Source: Flavobacterium sp. FEMGT703F
GTDB taxonomy: Bacteria > Bacteroidota > Bacteroidia > Flavobacteriales > Flavobacteriaceae
NCBI GenBank assembly: GCA_002786385.1
Contig: PGCN01000019.1
Location: 49,695 to 113,694 of the forward strand
Length of the DNA stretch: 64,000 nucleotides
Direction of reading: 5' to 3'
Position 1 is the first letter of the stretch. Each line of letters starts with the position of its first letter. The notes beneath the pieces were generated by a model. That model saw nothing but the letters and a program-made list of their open reading frames with translations. It did no database searches and was not told the DNA's origin. Positions 63,438 through 64,000 of the stretch are shown in pieces. A program made the translations under genes and the position numbers.

Positions 63438-63568
63438 GCGTGTCCTCGTCTCGCCTTTCAGGACGACACGAGACCGGGCTATCCGCTATATCTTTTACTG
63501 TTAGAACTTATATCTAAACCAATGCCTTAATCAAAACAGTAAAAGGATGCCGCTCCTATCCCTCACGC
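63438..63568. repeat. Flavobacterial hairpin repeat element, copy D (inverted orientation)
   Basis: Read on the minus strand it gives GAGGGATAGGAGCGGCATCC...AAAAGATATAGCGGATAGCCCGG, the most complete flank match to copies A-C. The stem pairs ATCTTTTACTGTT (63490-63502) with AACAGTAAAAGGAT (63536-63549). A further GTGTCCTCGTC / GACGACACGAG hairpin stands at its plus-strand left edge. Confidence 0.7.
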
Positions 63569-63676
63569 GAAGAATTGCTTTTACAACAAACCTTTATCTA
63601 TTAGATTAGATAATTAGAGGAGAAAGGCCAGTGGGCTTCAGGTAGTTTTGATTTATCAAAACCCTATAAAACAAAA

Positions 63677-63702
63677 AACCCCGTTCGTTAGAACAGGGTT
63701 TA
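63677..63702 (-). terminator. Distal terminator of the rRNA operon
   Basis: The stem AAACCC-GTTC / GAAC-GGGTTT is followed on the minus strand by a T tract. It is the outermost of three hairpins stacked downstream of the 5S gene. The rest of 63569-63676 shows nothing recognisable. Confidence 0.65.
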
Positions 63703-63792
63703 CTTCGTCAGTTCGCTTGGCTCGGGTCTAAAAAAAGCCTGCCTGCCGGTAGGCAGAGCGGCGGCCCGAGGGCTTTGCCCGAACTGGCGAAG
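63703..63792. repeat. GC-rich inverted-repeat element with GCTCGGGTC core
   Basis: CTTCGTCAGTTCG at 63703-63715 is complementary, with one mismatch, to CGAACTGGCGAAG at 63780-63792. A CTGCC...GGCAG hairpin lies between. The left arm is shared with 16491-16525 on the other strand. The GC-richness stands out from the surrounding DNA. Confidence 0.65.
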
Positions 63793-63832
63793 CACACGAG
63801 CTTGCGACTGCGCCGCTCCGATTAAAAACAAG

Positions 63833-63858
63833 AAAGCCTGTCTTTTCAGACAGGCTTT
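63833..63858 (-). terminator. Second rRNA-operon terminator
   Basis: The 11-base stem AAAGCCTGTCT / AGACAGGCTTT is followed on the minus strand by CTTGTTTTTA. Just before it, on the minus strand, lies a second copy of the 5S 3' end sequence (TCGCCGCC and a T tract). Confidence 0.65.
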
Positions 63859-63913
63859 CCACTAAAAAAGGCGGCGAATCGACCGAAGGGACACGCCGCA
63901 CCTATAAAAAAAA

Positions 63914-63941
63914 TGAGTCCTGACTATAAAGTCAGGACTCA
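63914..63941 (-). terminator. Proximal terminator of the rRNA operon
   Basis: The 11-base stem TGAGTCCTGAC / GTCAGGACTCA is followed on the minus strand by eight Ts. It begins about 12 bases beyond the 5S 3' end. Confidence 0.85.
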
Positions 63942-63952
63942 CTAAAAAAAAA

Positions 63953-64000
63953 GGCGGCGACATACTCTCCCACATTACTGCAGTACCATCTGCGCAGTCG
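63953..64000 (-). rRNA. rrf: 5S ribosomal RNA, 3' part, truncated by the window edge
   Basis: The minus strand reads CAGTAATGTGGGAGAGTATG then TCGCCGCC, the standard end of Bacteroidota 5S rRNA. Only the last 48 bases are inside the window. The 23S and 16S genes are expected beyond the right edge on the same strand. Confidence 0.9.

Overview
The window is an AT-rich chromosomal segment from a member of the Flavobacteriaceae, most probably Flavobacterium. The evidence is the type IX secretion/gliding genes gldJ, porU and porV in their usual neighbourhood, three giant secreted proteins with T9SS-type C-terminal domains, and promoters of the Bacteroidota form TTG-N18-20-TAnnTTTG. Many intergenic gaps hold degenerate short repeats. 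There is no prophage, insertion sequence or CRISPR array. Almost everything is core chromosome.

Layout. 0-3.5 kb: radC, a DUF1287 lipoprotein candidate, the murein-recycling ligase mpl and a TPR protein. 3.7-11.6 kb: a 2628-residue Ig-like repeat protein with a ChiA-type (type C) T9SS tail. 11.7-17.8 kb: a leftward block with an S46 dipeptidyl-peptidase, obg, a CNNM/CorC protein, adk and hpt. 17.8-22.3 kb: a rightward block with a helical protein, purK, purE and an M3 peptidase. 22.5-26.6 kb: a GEVED/fibronectin protein with a type A T9SS tail. 26.8-28.6 kb: a GbsR/MarR-type regulator followed by three unknown small membrane proteins. 28.6-33 kb: a UbiA-like membrane protein, gcvP and a group III truncated haemoglobin. 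33-37.3 kb: KASIII-like enzyme, methyltransferase, glycosyltransferase and an MlaE/MlaF pair. 37.3-40.7 kb: a protein with a type B (gliding-associated) C-terminus. 40.8-47.3 kb: manC, SprT-like, four-helix-bundle, SDR, acyl-CoA dehydrogenase, anmK and an amino-acid dehydrogenase. 47.4-49.6 kb: TonB facing ExbD/ExbB. 49.7-53 kb: folC, tRNA-Val with an unusual 190-bp tandem repeat, and murF. 53-60 kb: gldJ diverging from porU-porV. 60-63.4 kb: cdd, pdhA, pdhC. The right edge holds the 3' end of a 5S rRNA gene on the minus strand, preceded by stacked terminators.

How it works together. PorU is the T9SS sortase and PorV the shuttle that brings substrates to it. The three large proteins are predicted T9SS cargo carrying type A, B and C tails, so machinery and all three kinds of substrate lie in one window. 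GldJ links gliding to T9SS function. Mpl, AnmK and MurF serve cell-wall recycling and synthesis; purK, purE, hpt and adk serve purine metabolism; TonB/ExbB/ExbD energise outer-membrane import.

The least explained DNA is intergenic: (1) three near-identical 190-bp repeats, each ending in the 3' end of tRNA-Val, with a terminator loop that is inverted between copies; (2) a similar-looking duplication of the 5S rRNA 3' end; (3) a four-copy family of hairpin elements; (4) at least ten degenerate short-unit arrays, one pair of which brackets the four-helix-bundle gene in inverted orientation and supplies its start and stop codons; and (5) the GbsR-type regulator with a shared palindrome in front of it and of the small-membrane-protein genes. 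All functional statements come from reading the sequence and from family knowledge; no database search was run.
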